Shown in pieces: positions 27,038 to 35,554 of a stretch of 55,329 nt of DNA. A program made the translations under genes and the position numbers. The notes under the pieces were generated by a model, which had not been told where the DNA came from, ran no database searches, and worked only from the letters and a program-made list of their open reading frames with translations. The DNA lies in assembly GCA_964634605.1 (NCBI GenBank), contig CAZWLJ010000018.1, forward strand, positions 1 through 55,329, in the 5' to 3' direction. This stretch comes from UPXZ01 sp964634605 (lineage in GTDB: Bacteria; Bacteroidota; Bacteroidia; Bacteroidales; Paludibacteraceae). Positions within the stretch are counted from its first letter, which is position 1. Each line of letters opens with the position of its first letter.

Positions 27038-28879
27038 ATGTGTGGAATAGTTGGATACATTGGCAACAGGGAAGCCTATCCCATTTTAATAAAAGGACTT
27101 CACAGGCTCGAATACAGGGGATATGACAGTGCCGGAATAGCATTAATTGACAGTGAAAATCTGAAAGTGTACAAAGCAAAAGGTAAAGTTTCCGAACTGG
27201 AACATTTTGCCGAACAAAAGGACGTAACCGGTACCATTGGAATTGCTCATACCCGCTGGGCCACACATGGCGAACCAAATCAGAAAAATGCTCATCCTCA
27301 CTATTCGCAGTCGGAGGAAATTACAATCATACATAACGGGATCATTGAGAATTATGTGGTTTTGAAAGAAGGATTGATGAAAGAAGGTTATACTTTTAAA
27401 AGTCAGACTGATACCGAAGTACTGGTTCAGCTGATAGAATACATGAAGATAACAAACAATACTGATTTGCCTACTGCTGTGCAACTGGCTTTGAATCACG
27501 TGGTTGGTGCTTACGCAATTGCCGTACTGGAGAAGAATAACCCGGATTTAATCGTTGCAGCCCGTAAGGGTAGTCCTCTGGTTGTTGGCATCGGTGAAGA
27601 TGAGTATTTCATTGCATCAGATGCAACACCAATTGTAGAATACACCGACAAAGTTACTTATATTGGTGAGGAAGAGATAGTTATAATTAAACGAAACGAA
27701 CCGCTCAGAATAAAAACCATCGGAAACATTGAAAAAACTCCACAAATTCAGAAGCTTGAAATGACTCTAAGCCAGCTCGAAAAAGGGGGCTACCCTCACT
27801 TCATGCTCAAGGAGATATTTGAACAGCCGAAAACACTGGCTGACTGTATGCGGGGAAGAGTGAATGTTGAATCTGACAACATCACTTTAGCCGGTTTTAT
27901 CGATAATAAAGATAAATTCCTCAACGCAAAACGAATTATCATCACTGCATGCGGAACATCCTGGCATGCTGCTCAGATTGGCATGTATGCCATCGAGGAG
28001 TTTGCCCGTATTCCGGTGGAAGTAGAATACAGTTCAGAATTCAGATACCGGAATCCGGTAATCAATAAGGACGATATAGTAATTGCCATTTCCCAGTCTG
28101 GCGAAACCGCCGACACGCTGGCTGCTGTAGAGCTTGCCAGGCAACACGGGGCCTTTATCTTCGGTATTTGCAACGTGGTAGGTTCGTCTATCCCAAGAAA
28201 CACACAATCAGGATGTTACACACACGTAGGACCGGAAATAGGGGTAGCCTCAACCAAGGCATTCACTGCGCAGGTAACAGTACTAACTATGCTGGCAATC
28301 CTGATTGGAAAAGAAAAAGGATCACTTTCAAACCAGGATTACCTGAAGTTAATCAGGGAACTGAGTTTAATCCCCGAAAAAATAAGTGAAGTGCTCAAAA
28401 AAAACAGTCAGATTGCCGAAATGTCCAAAACGTTCACTTATGCAAGTAATTGTATCTATTTAGGACGGGGTTATAATTTCCCTGTTGCACTCGAAGGAGC
28501 ACTCAAACTGAAGGAAATTTCATACATACATGCCGAGGGGTATCCGGCAGCTGAGATGAAACATGGACCAATAGCGCTTATCAGCAATGAAATGCCTGTA
28601 ATAGCTATTGCTACTCAGTCTGATACGTACGAAAAAGTAATCAGCAATATACAGGAAATAAAAGCCCGAAAAGGAAGAATTATTTCTGTTGTCACCGAGG
28701 GCGATGATGTTGTCAGAAAACTTTCGTCATACACCATCGAAGTACCAAAAACAGAAACATGCCTGACTCCTTTACTTTCAGTAATCCCTTTACAATTATT
28801 AGCTTATCATATTGCAGTAGTAAAAGGTTGCGATGTTGACCAACCCCGGAATCTGGCAAAATCAGTTACAGTAGAATAA
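27038..28879 (+). CDS. glmS: Glutamine--fructose-6-phosphate aminotransferase (isomerizing)
   Basis: A 613-residue enzyme making glucosamine-6-phosphate from fructose-6-phosphate and glutamine, the entry to UDP-GlcNAc. Domain order is glutaminase (Cys2 after Met removal; MCGIVGYIGN, HTRWATHGEPN, HNGIIENY), then two SIS sugar-isomerase domains (ITACGTSWHAAQIG and AISQSGETADTLAA; then YLGRGYNFPVALEGALKLKEISYIHAEGYPAAEMKHGP). The carboxy end is the conserved CDVDQPRNLAKSVTVE. It sits between dapL and a purF-type gene, with gaps of 10 and 7 bases. I see no glmS ribozyme leader. Confidence 0.97.
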   Translation: MCGIVGYIGNREAYPILIKGLHRLEYRGYDSAGIALIDSENLKVYKAKGKVSELEHFAEQKDVTGTIGIAHTRWATHGEPNQKNAHPHYSQSEEITIIHNGIIENYVVLKEGLMKEGYTFKSQTDTEVLVQLIEYMKITNNTDLPTAVQLALNHVVGAYAIAVLEKNNPDLIVAARKGSPLVVGIGEDEYFIASDATPIVEYTDKVTYIGEEEIVIIKRNEPLRIKTIGNIEKTPQIQKLEMTLSQLEKGGYPHFMLKEIFEQPKTLADCMRGRVNVESDNITLAGFIDNKDKFLNAKRIIITACGTSWHAAQIGMYAIEEFARIPVEVEYSSEFRYRNPVINKDDIVIAISQSGETADTLAAVELARQHGAFIFGICNVVGSSIPRNTQSGCYTHVGPEIGVASTKAFTAQVTVLTMLAILIGKEKGSLSNQDYLKLIRELSLIPEKISEVLKKNSQIAEMSKTFTYASNCIYLGRGYNFPVALEGALKLKEISYIHAEGYPAAEMKHGPIALISNEMPVIAIATQSDTYEKVISNIQEIKARKGRIISVVTEGDDVVRKLSSYTIEVPKTETCLTPLLSVIPLQLLAYHIAVVKGCDVDQPRNLAKSVTVE

Positions 28880-28886
28880 AAGAAAT

Positions 28887-30692
28887 ATGTGTGGAATAGC
28901 AATGATAAGGCTCCTTAAGCCTCTTGATTATTATCAGAAAAAATACGATACATGGCAGTACGGACTGAACAAGATGTATCTGTTGATGGAAAAACAACAC
29001 AACAGAGGGCAGGAGGGAGCAGGCATAGCTACTCTGAAACTTGACATTGCTCCGGGAGAAGAATATATCTGGCGCGAAAGAGAGGAAGGAAATAATGCAA
29101 TTCAGCAGATTTTCGCCAATATCAACGATAAAATGGAAAAATTCAACGGCCGTTTGAATGATCCGTTTTTTGCCAAAGAAAATTTGCCTTTCGCCGGAGA
29201 ATTGTATCTGGGACATTTGCGCTACAGTACGACGGGCCGGAGCGGAATATCATACGTGCATCCGTTTTTACGTCGCCACAACTGGAAAGCACGCACCCTT
29301 GTGCTTGCCGGTAACTTCAATCTGACCAACGTAGATGAGATTTTTAATAACCTCACCAACCAGGGACAGCATCCCCGCGATAAGGCTGATACTTTTCTGA
29401 TGCTCGAATCTCTTGGAAATAAATTAGACAACGAAGTGCAGGCAGAGTATGAACAAATCAAACAACGATACTCGAACGACAAAATAATAACTAAAAAAAT
29501 TGAAGAGCAACTTGATATACCATCTTTCATCCGCAAATCGGAGAAATACTGGGATGGAGGTTACGTAATCTGCGGATTACTCGGTCATGGTGATTCTTTT
29601 GTGTTTCGCGATCCTGATGGCATCAGAACGGCTTTTTATTATTATGACGACGAAATAGCCGTTGTAGCTTCTGAAAGGGCGCCTCTGCAAACAGTTATGA
29701 ATCTGAACGTTGAAGACATTAACGAACTGGAACCCGGACAGATAATGATTATTAAGAAAAGTGGAGAAATCCTCTTTGACACCATTCGCATGCCGTCACC
29801 CGAAGTTAAAGCTTGCTCTTTCGAACGTATTTATTTCTCACGCGGAAGTGATACCGAAATTTATAAAGAAAGAAAAAAACTGGGTGCTACACTGGCTGAG
29901 CCCATACTTAAAACAGTGGATTACGACATCGAAAATTCGGTTTTTTCATTTATACCCAATACGGCTGAGATTGCCTTCTATGGAATGACACAAGGCATCA
30001 GAAGTATCACCGGTAAAGATCCGCATGTCGAAAAAGTACTCATAAAAGACATTAAACTCCGAACATTTATTTCGCAGAATAAAGAGCGGAATGACCTGGC
30101 GAAACACGTTTACGATGTAACCTGGAACTCAATCCGACGCGGAAAGAGAGACAACCTGATTGTAATTGATGATTCAATCGTAAGAGGTACGACACTCAAA
30201 CAAAGCATCCTGTCAATTGTTAATCGTCTGGAACCCAAAAAAATAGTCATTGTTTCGTCATGTCCACAGGTTCGCTATCCCGATTATTATGGAATTGATA
30301 TGTCAAGAATGAGCGAATTTTGTGCTTTCAGGGCAGCAATTGCGCTGCTCAGGGAAAGTGGAAAGCAACATCTGATTGACGAGGTTTATCATGAGTGCAA
30401 ATTGCAGGAAAACTCCGAAAAAGATAACATCGTGAATTACGTAACAAAAATCTACGAACCTTTCACACAGGAAGAAATATCACGCAAAATTGCTGAGTTG
30501 CTAACTCCGAAAGAGGTCGATTGCCCCGTGGAACTTGTATTTCAGACAGTTGAAGATTTGCACAAAGCATGTCCGAATCATTCGGGTGATTGGTATTTTA
30601 CAGGTAATTATCCTACTGACGGAGGAAAAAGGCTTGTAAACCAGGCCTTTATAAATTATTACGAAGGAAAGGAAAAGCAAAGCAATGATTGA
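28887..30692 (+). CDS. purF: Amidophosphoribosyltransferase, long Bacteroidota form
   Basis: A 601-residue PurF-type enzyme that transfers glutamine amide nitrogen to PRPP in the first step of purine synthesis. The amino-terminal glutaminase has Cys2 (MCGIAMI), QHNRGQEGAGIA, LGHLRYSTTGRS and a later FRDPDGIRTA. The phosphoribosyltransferase part has ACSFERIYFSRGSD and the PRPP loop VIDDSIVRGTT (about 426-436). At 601 residues it is well over 100 residues longer than classical PurF, with insertions in the amino half and a carboxy-terminal extension. Whether it is the cell's only PurF or a paralogue cannot be told here. It overlaps hisA by 8 bases. Confidence 0.85.
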   Translation: MCGIAMIRLLKPLDYYQKKYDTWQYGLNKMYLLMEKQHNRGQEGAGIATLKLDIAPGEEYIWREREEGNNAIQQIFANINDKMEKFNGRLNDPFFAKENLPFAGELYLGHLRYSTTGRSGISYVHPFLRRHNWKARTLVLAGNFNLTNVDEIFNNLTNQGQHPRDKADTFLMLESLGNKLDNEVQAEYEQIKQRYSNDKIITKKIEEQLDIPSFIRKSEKYWDGGYVICGLLGHGDSFVFRDPDGIRTAFYYYDDEIAVVASERAPLQTVMNLNVEDINELEPGQIMIIKKSGEILFDTIRMPSPEVKACSFERIYFSRGSDTEIYKERKKLGATLAEPILKTVDYDIENSVFSFIPNTAEIAFYGMTQGIRSITGKDPHVEKVLIKDIKLRTFISQNKERNDLAKHVYDVTWNSIRRGKRDNLIVIDDSIVRGTTLKQSILSIVNRLEPKKIVIVSSCPQVRYPDYYGIDMSRMSEFCAFRAAIALLRESGKQHLIDEVYHECKLQENSEKDNIVNYVTKIYEPFTQEEISRKIAELLTPKEVDCPVELVFQTVEDLHKACPNHSGDWYFTGNYPTDGGKRLVNQAFINYYEGKEKQSND

Positions 30693-31407
30693 AATTATTC
30701 CGGCTATTGATTTAATTGATGGCAAATGTGTGAGGCTGACACAGGGCGACTACAAACAGCTGAAGATATACAATGAAAATCCGCTTGAATCAGCAAAAAT
30801 GTTTGCAGATGCCGGTATTTCCAGACTGCATCTTGTTGATTTGGATGGGGCAAAATCACAACACATAGTCAACTACAAAGTCCTTGAAAAAATTACCTCA
30901 AAAACTGATTTGATTGTTGATTTCGGTGGAGGACTCAAATCTGACGATGATCTGCGTATTGCATTTGAGTGTGGCGCTTCCATGGTTACCGGAGGAAGCA
31001 TTGCCGTGAAAAATCCGGATGTTTTCACCGATTGGATTCATAAGTATGGCGCTGATAAAATCATCCTGGGTGCTGATGTGAAGGATAAAAAAATTTCCAT
31101 AAGCGGATGGATTGAAAATACTGATATAGAGCTTATTAAGTTTCTCGAAGATTATCAGCAAAAAGGCATTTCAAAAATTATATGTACCGATATCAGCAAA
31201 GACGGTATGCTCGAAGGACCCTCACTCGAACTGTATAAAGACATACTTCGCAGTTTGCCTGAGCTATATCTGATAGCAAGTGGGGGAGTAGGTACGTTGG
31301 ATGATGTCGGACTGCTTGAAGAATCGGGCATACCTGCGGTTATTATCGGGAAAGCTTTTTATGAAGGAAAAATAAGGCTTAAAGATATATCCCGCTTTTT
31401 AGTGTAG
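30685..31407 (+). CDS. hisA: ProFAR isomerase (HisA)
   Basis: A 240-residue (beta/alpha)8-barrel enzyme, the phosphoribosylformimino-AICAR ribotide isomerase of histidine synthesis. IIPAIDLIDGKCVRLTQGDY holds the catalytic Asp8; LHLVDLDGAKSQ, VDFGGGLKSDDDL, GADVKDKKISISGW and ICTDISKDGMLEGPS carry the two phosphate-binding halves and the second Asp. Length is normal. The start lies inside the last codons of purF, so the two are translationally coupled. No other his gene is in the window. Histidine synthesis releases AICAR into the purine pathway, which gives the pairing a metabolic logic. Confidence 0.94.
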   Translation: MIEIIPAIDLIDGKCVRLTQGDYKQLKIYNENPLESAKMFADAGISRLHLVDLDGAKSQHIVNYKVLEKITSKTDLIVDFGGGLKSDDDLRIAFECGASMVTGGSIAVKNPDVFTDWIHKYGADKIILGADVKDKKISISGWIENTDIELIKFLEDYQQKGISKIICTDISKDGMLEGPSLELYKDILRSLPELYLIASGGVGTLDDVGLLEESGIPAVIIGKAFYEGKIRLKDISRFLV

Positions 31408-31437
31408 ATTTTTATTCGGATATGCAAAAAAAACACT

Positions 31438-31484
31438 TATATTTGTACTGATTTTGATCTGATTCCGATATCAGATCATTTTTA
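31438..31484 (+). terminator. Terminator (31455-31484) with overlapping -7-like box
   Basis: TGATCTGA / TCAGATCA (8-bp stem, 8-base spacer) followed by TTTTTA terminates the glmS-purF-hisA transcript. TATATTTG at 31438-31445 just before it matches the -7 consensus, so transcripts starting there would meet the hairpin at once; whether this is an attenuated leader for the next gene or chance is unclear. Confidence 0.65.
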
Positions 31485-31541
31485 TCTTCAAAAGAATTGA
31501 ATTGGAACATCAGATAATTTAACACAATAATTTTCTCAATT

Positions 31542-32093
31542 ATGCTAAAAGAAATTTTATCCATTACCGGCAAGCCCGGTCTGTACAAACTGGTTTCACA
31601 GGGCAAAAACATGCTGATAGTGGAATCACTTGTTGATGGCAAACGTATCCCGGCTTATGCAAAAGACAAAGCAGTTTCGTTAGGTGATATTGCCATTTTT
31701 ACAGAAAACAAAGAAATGCCCCTGGGCGAAGTACTCGAAAAAGTAAAAGCCAAAGAAAATGGACAAAAAGCATCAATCGATTCGAAATCGGGAAATGACG
31801 AATTAAGAAAATATATGCAGGAAATTTTACCTGAGTATGATAAGGATAAGGTTTATCCAAGCGATATCCGTAAACTTATCGTATGGTACAACCTACTGAT
31901 TGAGAATAATATAACTGAATTTATTGAAAAAGAAGAGGAATTATCTGAAGAAAGTACGGAGAAAGAAGTGGAACTGAAAGAAAAAATTAAAAAAGAAGCA
32001 AAATCTGCAGCTGTTAAAAAGGAATCCAAAACACAGGTAAAACAACCGAAAATAGCTCAGAAATCCATGACAAACCGTAAAATGGGCGGATAG
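31542..32093 (+). CDS. DUF5606 domain protein
   Basis: A 183-residue protein. The first about 130 residues (LKEILSITGKPGLYKLVSQGKNMLIVESLVDGKRIPAYAKDKAVSLGDIAIFT... then KVYPSDIRKLIVWYNLL) match the DUF5606 family, common in Bacteroidota and of unknown function. The carboxy tail is a low-complexity run of Glu and Lys with a basic end (KQPKIAQKSMTNRKMGG), suggesting a nucleic-acid or protein contact. It lies 57 bases before the nif3-type gene on the same strand. Confidence 0.85.
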   Translation: MLKEILSITGKPGLYKLVSQGKNMLIVESLVDGKRIPAYAKDKAVSLGDIAIFTENKEMPLGEVLEKVKAKENGQKASIDSKSGNDELRKYMQEILPEYDKDKVYPSDIRKLIVWYNLLIENNITEFIEKEEELSEESTEKEVELKEKIKKEAKSAAVKKESKTQVKQPKIAQKSMTNRKMGG

Positions 32094-32150
32094 GTTTACA
32101 TTTTATTATTGAATCCGGGTTCATTGGATTTGAGAAAAAAATTCGTATTG

Positions 32151-33245
32151 ATGAAAGTAAGAGATATAACATCTTTGATTGAAGAAGTGGCCCCTTTAGC
32201 TTTGCAGGAGAGCTATGACAATGTCGGATTATTAATAGGCAGTTCTGAGTCGGAAGTTTCTGGTGTTTTGCTGACAATTGATATTACCGAAGAGGTGATA
32301 GAAGAAGCATTACAACACAACTGTAACCTGATTATCTCTCATCATCCGCTTATTTTCAAAGGATTAAAAACCTTAACTGATCAGAATTTTGTTCAGCGCT
32401 GTGTAGTGAAAGCAGTTAAAAACGATATTTCAATATACGCGGCTCATACTAATATCGACAACGTTCAGAATGGTGTGAATGGAAAAATAGCCGATAAAAT
32501 CGGTTTGCTCAAACAATCTGTATTGATACCTAAAACCGGTTTGCTGCTGAAACTTGTTACGTTTGTTCCCGATAAATATGTGAAAAATGTTCAGGAAGCC
32601 TTGTTCGATGCAGGTGCCGGACACATTGGTAAATATGACAGATGCAGTTTTAATGTTGAAGGAAAGGGAACATTTCGCCCATTAGGTACGGCCAATCCAT
32701 TTACAGGCAAGCTGAATCAGTTTCATACCGAATCCGAAACCCGCATCGAGTGCATATTGCCGGAGTATTTGAAAATGCGGGTAGTCGATGCATTAATCAG
32801 GGTACACCCGTACGAAGAACCCGCTTATGATTTGTTACCACTCTCAATCTGGAGGAACGACACAGGTACCGGAATTATTGGCGAACTGGAGCAACCGGAA
32901 GATGAAATGGATTTCTTAATCCGTTTGAAAAAAGGATTCGGTCTCAAATCATTGCGACACACCTCTCTGCTTCAGAAAAAGATAAGAAAAGTTGCCATTT
33001 GCGGAGGAGCTGGCAGTGAATTCTTATCAGCTGCCATTTCAAAAGGAGCTGATGTTTTTATCTCAGGTGACTTCAAATACCATGAATTTTTCAACACGGA
33101 AAATAAAATTCTTATTGCGGATATTGGTCATTACGAGAGCGAACAATACACAAAAGATGTTTTTTATGAGATAATTACAAAAAAAATTCCTAACTTTGCA
33201 GTCCGAATTTCGGAAGTGAATACAAATCCAATAAAATACTTATAA
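32151..33245 (+). CDS. Nif3-like dinuclear metal centre protein (YqfO type)
   Basis: A 364-residue protein. I start at ATG 32151 (MKVRDITSLIEEVAPLALQESYDNVGLLIGS); the frame extends to a TTG 42 bases upstream that lacks family similarity. Metal-binding segments are NLIISHHPLIFKGLK, YAAHTNIDN and, near the end, DIGHYESEQ. The insert at about 130-230 (LVTFVPDKYVKNVQEALFDAGAGHIGKYDRCSF) is the PII-like YqfO domain of the longer family members. Proposed roles include GTP cyclohydrolase-like activity, but the true substrate is unsettled. It is followed after 4 bases by the zinc-ribbon protein gene, a frequent pairing. Confidence 0.9.
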   Translation: MKVRDITSLIEEVAPLALQESYDNVGLLIGSSESEVSGVLLTIDITEEVIEEALQHNCNLIISHHPLIFKGLKTLTDQNFVQRCVVKAVKNDISIYAAHTNIDNVQNGVNGKIADKIGLLKQSVLIPKTGLLLKLVTFVPDKYVKNVQEALFDAGAGHIGKYDRCSFNVEGKGTFRPLGTANPFTGKLNQFHTESETRIECILPEYLKMRVVDALIRVHPYEEPAYDLLPLSIWRNDTGTGIIGELEQPEDEMDFLIRLKKGFGLKSLRHTSLLQKKIRKVAICGGAGSEFLSAAISKGADVFISGDFKYHEFFNTENKILIADIGHYESEQYTKDVFYEIITKKIPNFAVRISEVNTNPIKYL

Positions 33246-33249
33246 ACTT

Positions 33250-34026
33250 ATGGCTACCGAACCAAAAATTGAGAAAGAAATTACGGTTGAAGAAAAGCTG
33301 AAAGCACTTTATGAACTTCAAAAAGTCGATTCAAAAATTGATGAGATAAAAATTCTGCGTGGTGATCTTCCGCTTGAAGTTCAGGATATGGAAGACGATA
33401 TTGTAGGATTGAGCACCCGCCTGGAGAACTATGAAACCGAAATAGCGCAAATCAGCACTATGATTACCGGTAAAAAAGTTGAAATCGAAGAAGCTAAAAT
33501 CAAAATTGAACGATACAAGGAACAGCAAAATAATGTCCGTAACAATCGGGAATTTGATAATTTGTCTAAAGAAATTGAATTCCAGACACTGGAAATCGAA
33601 TTATCTGAAAAACGTATTCGTGAATATACAGCTTCACTGGAAAATAAAAAACAGGAAAAAAGTGAAACTTCCATTCAATTATCCGAACGTAAACTGGATC
33701 TGAACCAGAAAAAAGCAGAACTGGAAGATATAGTTACCGAGACAAAACAGGAAGAAGAAAAACTTCGTGAACGTGCCAAGAAAATTGAATCGAAGATAGA
33801 ACCCCGCCTGGTGACAGCTTTCAAACGAATACGTAAAAATGCCAGAAACGGATTGGCTGTAGTATCAGTACAGCGTGATGCCTGCGGTGGTTGTTTTAAT
33901 AAAATTCCTGCCCAAAGACAGCTTGATATCCGTTCGCGTAAAAAAATTATCGTATGTGAATATTGCGGTCGTATTCTGGTTGACCTCGATCTGGCAGGAG
34001 AGGGTGATGCCAAAGAAGCAAAATAA
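33250..34026 (+). CDS. Coiled-coil C4 zinc-ribbon protein (CdsZ-like)
   Basis: A 258-residue protein: a long antiparallel coiled coil (about residues 10-190, dense in Glu, Lys, Ile and Leu) followed by a C4 zinc ribbon, CGGC at about 217-220 and CEYC at about 239-242, with RSRKKIIVCEYCGRILVD. This is the zf-RING_7 / CT398-CdsZ type of protein, implicated in RNA- or secretion-linked adaptor roles in a few bacteria. Position directly behind a nif3 gene is common. It ends at a strong terminator. Confidence 0.88.
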   Translation: MATEPKIEKEITVEEKLKALYELQKVDSKIDEIKILRGDLPLEVQDMEDDIVGLSTRLENYETEIAQISTMITGKKVEIEEAKIKIERYKEQQNNVRNNREFDNLSKEIEFQTLEIELSEKRIREYTASLENKKQEKSETSIQLSERKLDLNQKKAELEDIVTETKQEEEKLRERAKKIESKIEPRLVTAFKRIRKNARNGLAVVSVQRDACGGCFNKIPAQRQLDIRSRKKIIVCEYCGRILVDLDLAGEGDAKEAK

Positions 34027-34052
34027 ATCAAGATAAAAATGTAAAAACATTT

Positions 34053-34088
34053 AGCCGGGTAATTCTTATTATCCGGCTTTTCTTTTTT
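34053..34088 (+). terminator. Rho-independent terminator
   Basis: AGCCGGGTAAT / ATTATCCGGCT (11-bp stem with one G-T pair, TCTT loop), followed by a T-rich run. It ends the DUF5606-nif3-zinc-ribbon unit. Confidence 0.88.
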
Positions 34089-34992
34089 ATAAAACAGCAT
34101 TTGCATTTTCACAAATTATGATTCCCGGATTGCTTCATTTTACATTTTCCTTTGAATATTTACCACCATACACACAGATGGTAAGTAATACTTGATTCCT
34201 GAAAGGCAAAAATCAATGTAAGTACAAGTATTTCAGCCATATAAACCAATTTTAATAAGTTCAGTTTTTATGCGATTAAAATTTTTAGAGTATAATTCCT
34301 GAAATTTAATATCCATCCATCAGGATATTACATTTTCATATATTCTTCCCCAGTTCGCTCACCCTGAATATAAAATACATTACACCAAAAGATACCTGTA
34401 TCAAATGTTTTATTAATATGACATTACATAAAAAAAATTGATATTTTTCTTATGTAATTAACTAAATTATTGGTTTACAAATGTAATCCAATCAACATAT
34501 ATACATTTGTTATTTACCTTCATAAAATAAATTATAGAGCTAAAGTTAACATAAGTAATCATAATTACGTATGTTAAATCACAGTTTCTTTAACCTTATA
34601 TTATATAAAAGATATAATATAATATAAAGATAATCAGTAATATAAGTAAATTATATAAATTAAAGATTTATATTATGCTGTACTTTTGTAAATAATAGCC
34701 AAATAAAGCATTTATTTCTGCTATATTATTATTTATATACTTCAATATCAAATATATAGTATATTCTAAATAAACAAATAGTTTACTTTAAGTTATTTGG
34801 TTGAAATAATGTATTAGACAGCGATAATACTGATGTTTAATCCGGTTATTGTCTAAAAATTAAGTATAACAAGATGCATTCACAAATGTAAAGCATGTAT
34901 CCGTGAAAATACATTTGTACTATATTTTCAAATGTAATTTTATTTACATATCTTTGTATCGTAACAAATAATAACCTTTTACATTTCTATTA
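34089..34992. other. AT-rich regulatory spacer with repeated dyads
   Basis: About 900 bases with no credible gene on either strand and a much lower GC content than its surroundings. It carries five copies of a TACAAATGTA-type dyad (34476-34485, 34502-34511, 34881-34890, 34910-34919, 34928-34936). The first sits in a 24-bp near-perfect palindrome (34469-34492, arms ATTGG(T/A)TTACA). A hairpin with arms TTAGACA/TGTCTAA and inner ATAA/TTAT lies at 34814-34856, and a TACTTTTG -7-like box at 34681-34688 could start a small RNA ending near it; that is speculation. Confidence 0.55.
34926..34956 (+). promoter_or_regulatory. Probable promoter of the HTH gene, overlapping dyads
   Basis: TATCTTTG (34949-34956) matches the -7 consensus, and TTTC, one mismatch from TTTG, lies 19 bases upstream (34926-34929). 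The dyad copy TCAAATGTA (34928-34936) overlaps this -33 element, and a full TACATTTGTA copy lies just upstream at 34910-34919. This is what an autoregulated operator would look like. Confidence 0.55.
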
Positions 34993-35463
34993 ATGCATAT
35001 GGAAACAGAAAAAGAACGTATTGAACAAGTTATGATAAAGGAAGGAATGAATGCGGCACAGTTTGCTGCAGAAATTGGAATTAAAAGTCCTACTTTATCT
35101 CATATCCTTAATGGTAGGAATAATCCGAGTCTTGACGTGTTGAAGAAAATTCTTGACAGGTACCGAACAATTAGTTCAGATTGGCTTATTTTGGGCGTCG
35201 GGCCGATGTATCGCGGAATAAAGCAGCCACAGACGCTTTCATTGTTCGATGAATCAGAGGTAAATAAAAGTAAATCAGAATTATACGCTGAAAAAAAGAA
35301 TATAATTCAGGCAGATGAAAATTTATCCATCCGGAAAGAAACTGAACAATATGTGCCTGTAACTGAAAAACCGGATGTTGAAAGTCAGTCAATCGCAAAA
35401 CAAGTAACAAAAATCATCGTATATTACAATAATAATACGTTTCAGGAATTTGAAACAAAATAG
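34993..35463 (+). CDS. XRE-type helix-turn-helix regulator
   Basis: A 156-residue protein with an amino-terminal lambda-repressor-like HTH (about residues 6-62): MIKEGMNAAQFAAEIGIKSPTLSHILNGRNNPSLDVLKKILDRY, followed by SSDWLILGVGPMYR. This is a common Bacteroidota form in which a polar linker leads to a short conserved carboxy end (here TKIIVYYNNNTFQEFETK). Starts at Met1 or Met3 are both possible. It is predicted to bind DNA as a dimer. The repeated dyads upstream, with one copy over the promoter, suggest self-control, but binding is an inference. Confidence 0.85.
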   Translation: MHMETEKERIEQVMIKEGMNAAQFAAEIGIKSPTLSHILNGRNNPSLDVLKKILDRYRTISSDWLILGVGPMYRGIKQPQTLSLFDESEVNKSKSELYAEKKNIIQADENLSIRKETEQYVPVTEKPDVESQSIAKQVTKIIVYYNNNTFQEFETK

Positions 35464-35497
35464 ATTATTTACCAGCCAATACATCATTTGTATCGGA

Positions 35498-35528
35498 TTG
35501 TTTATACGCGTATTTTTTTGTAGTTTTG
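35498..35528 (+). promoter_or_regulatory. Promoter for pyrK-pyrD
   Basis: TTG (35498-35500), 20-base spacer, TAGTTTTG (35521-35528): a good Bacteroidota -33/-7 pair, 26 bases before the pyrK start codon. Confidence 0.65.
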
Positions 35529-35554
35529 CATATAATTAATTCCTCAATAACCCG

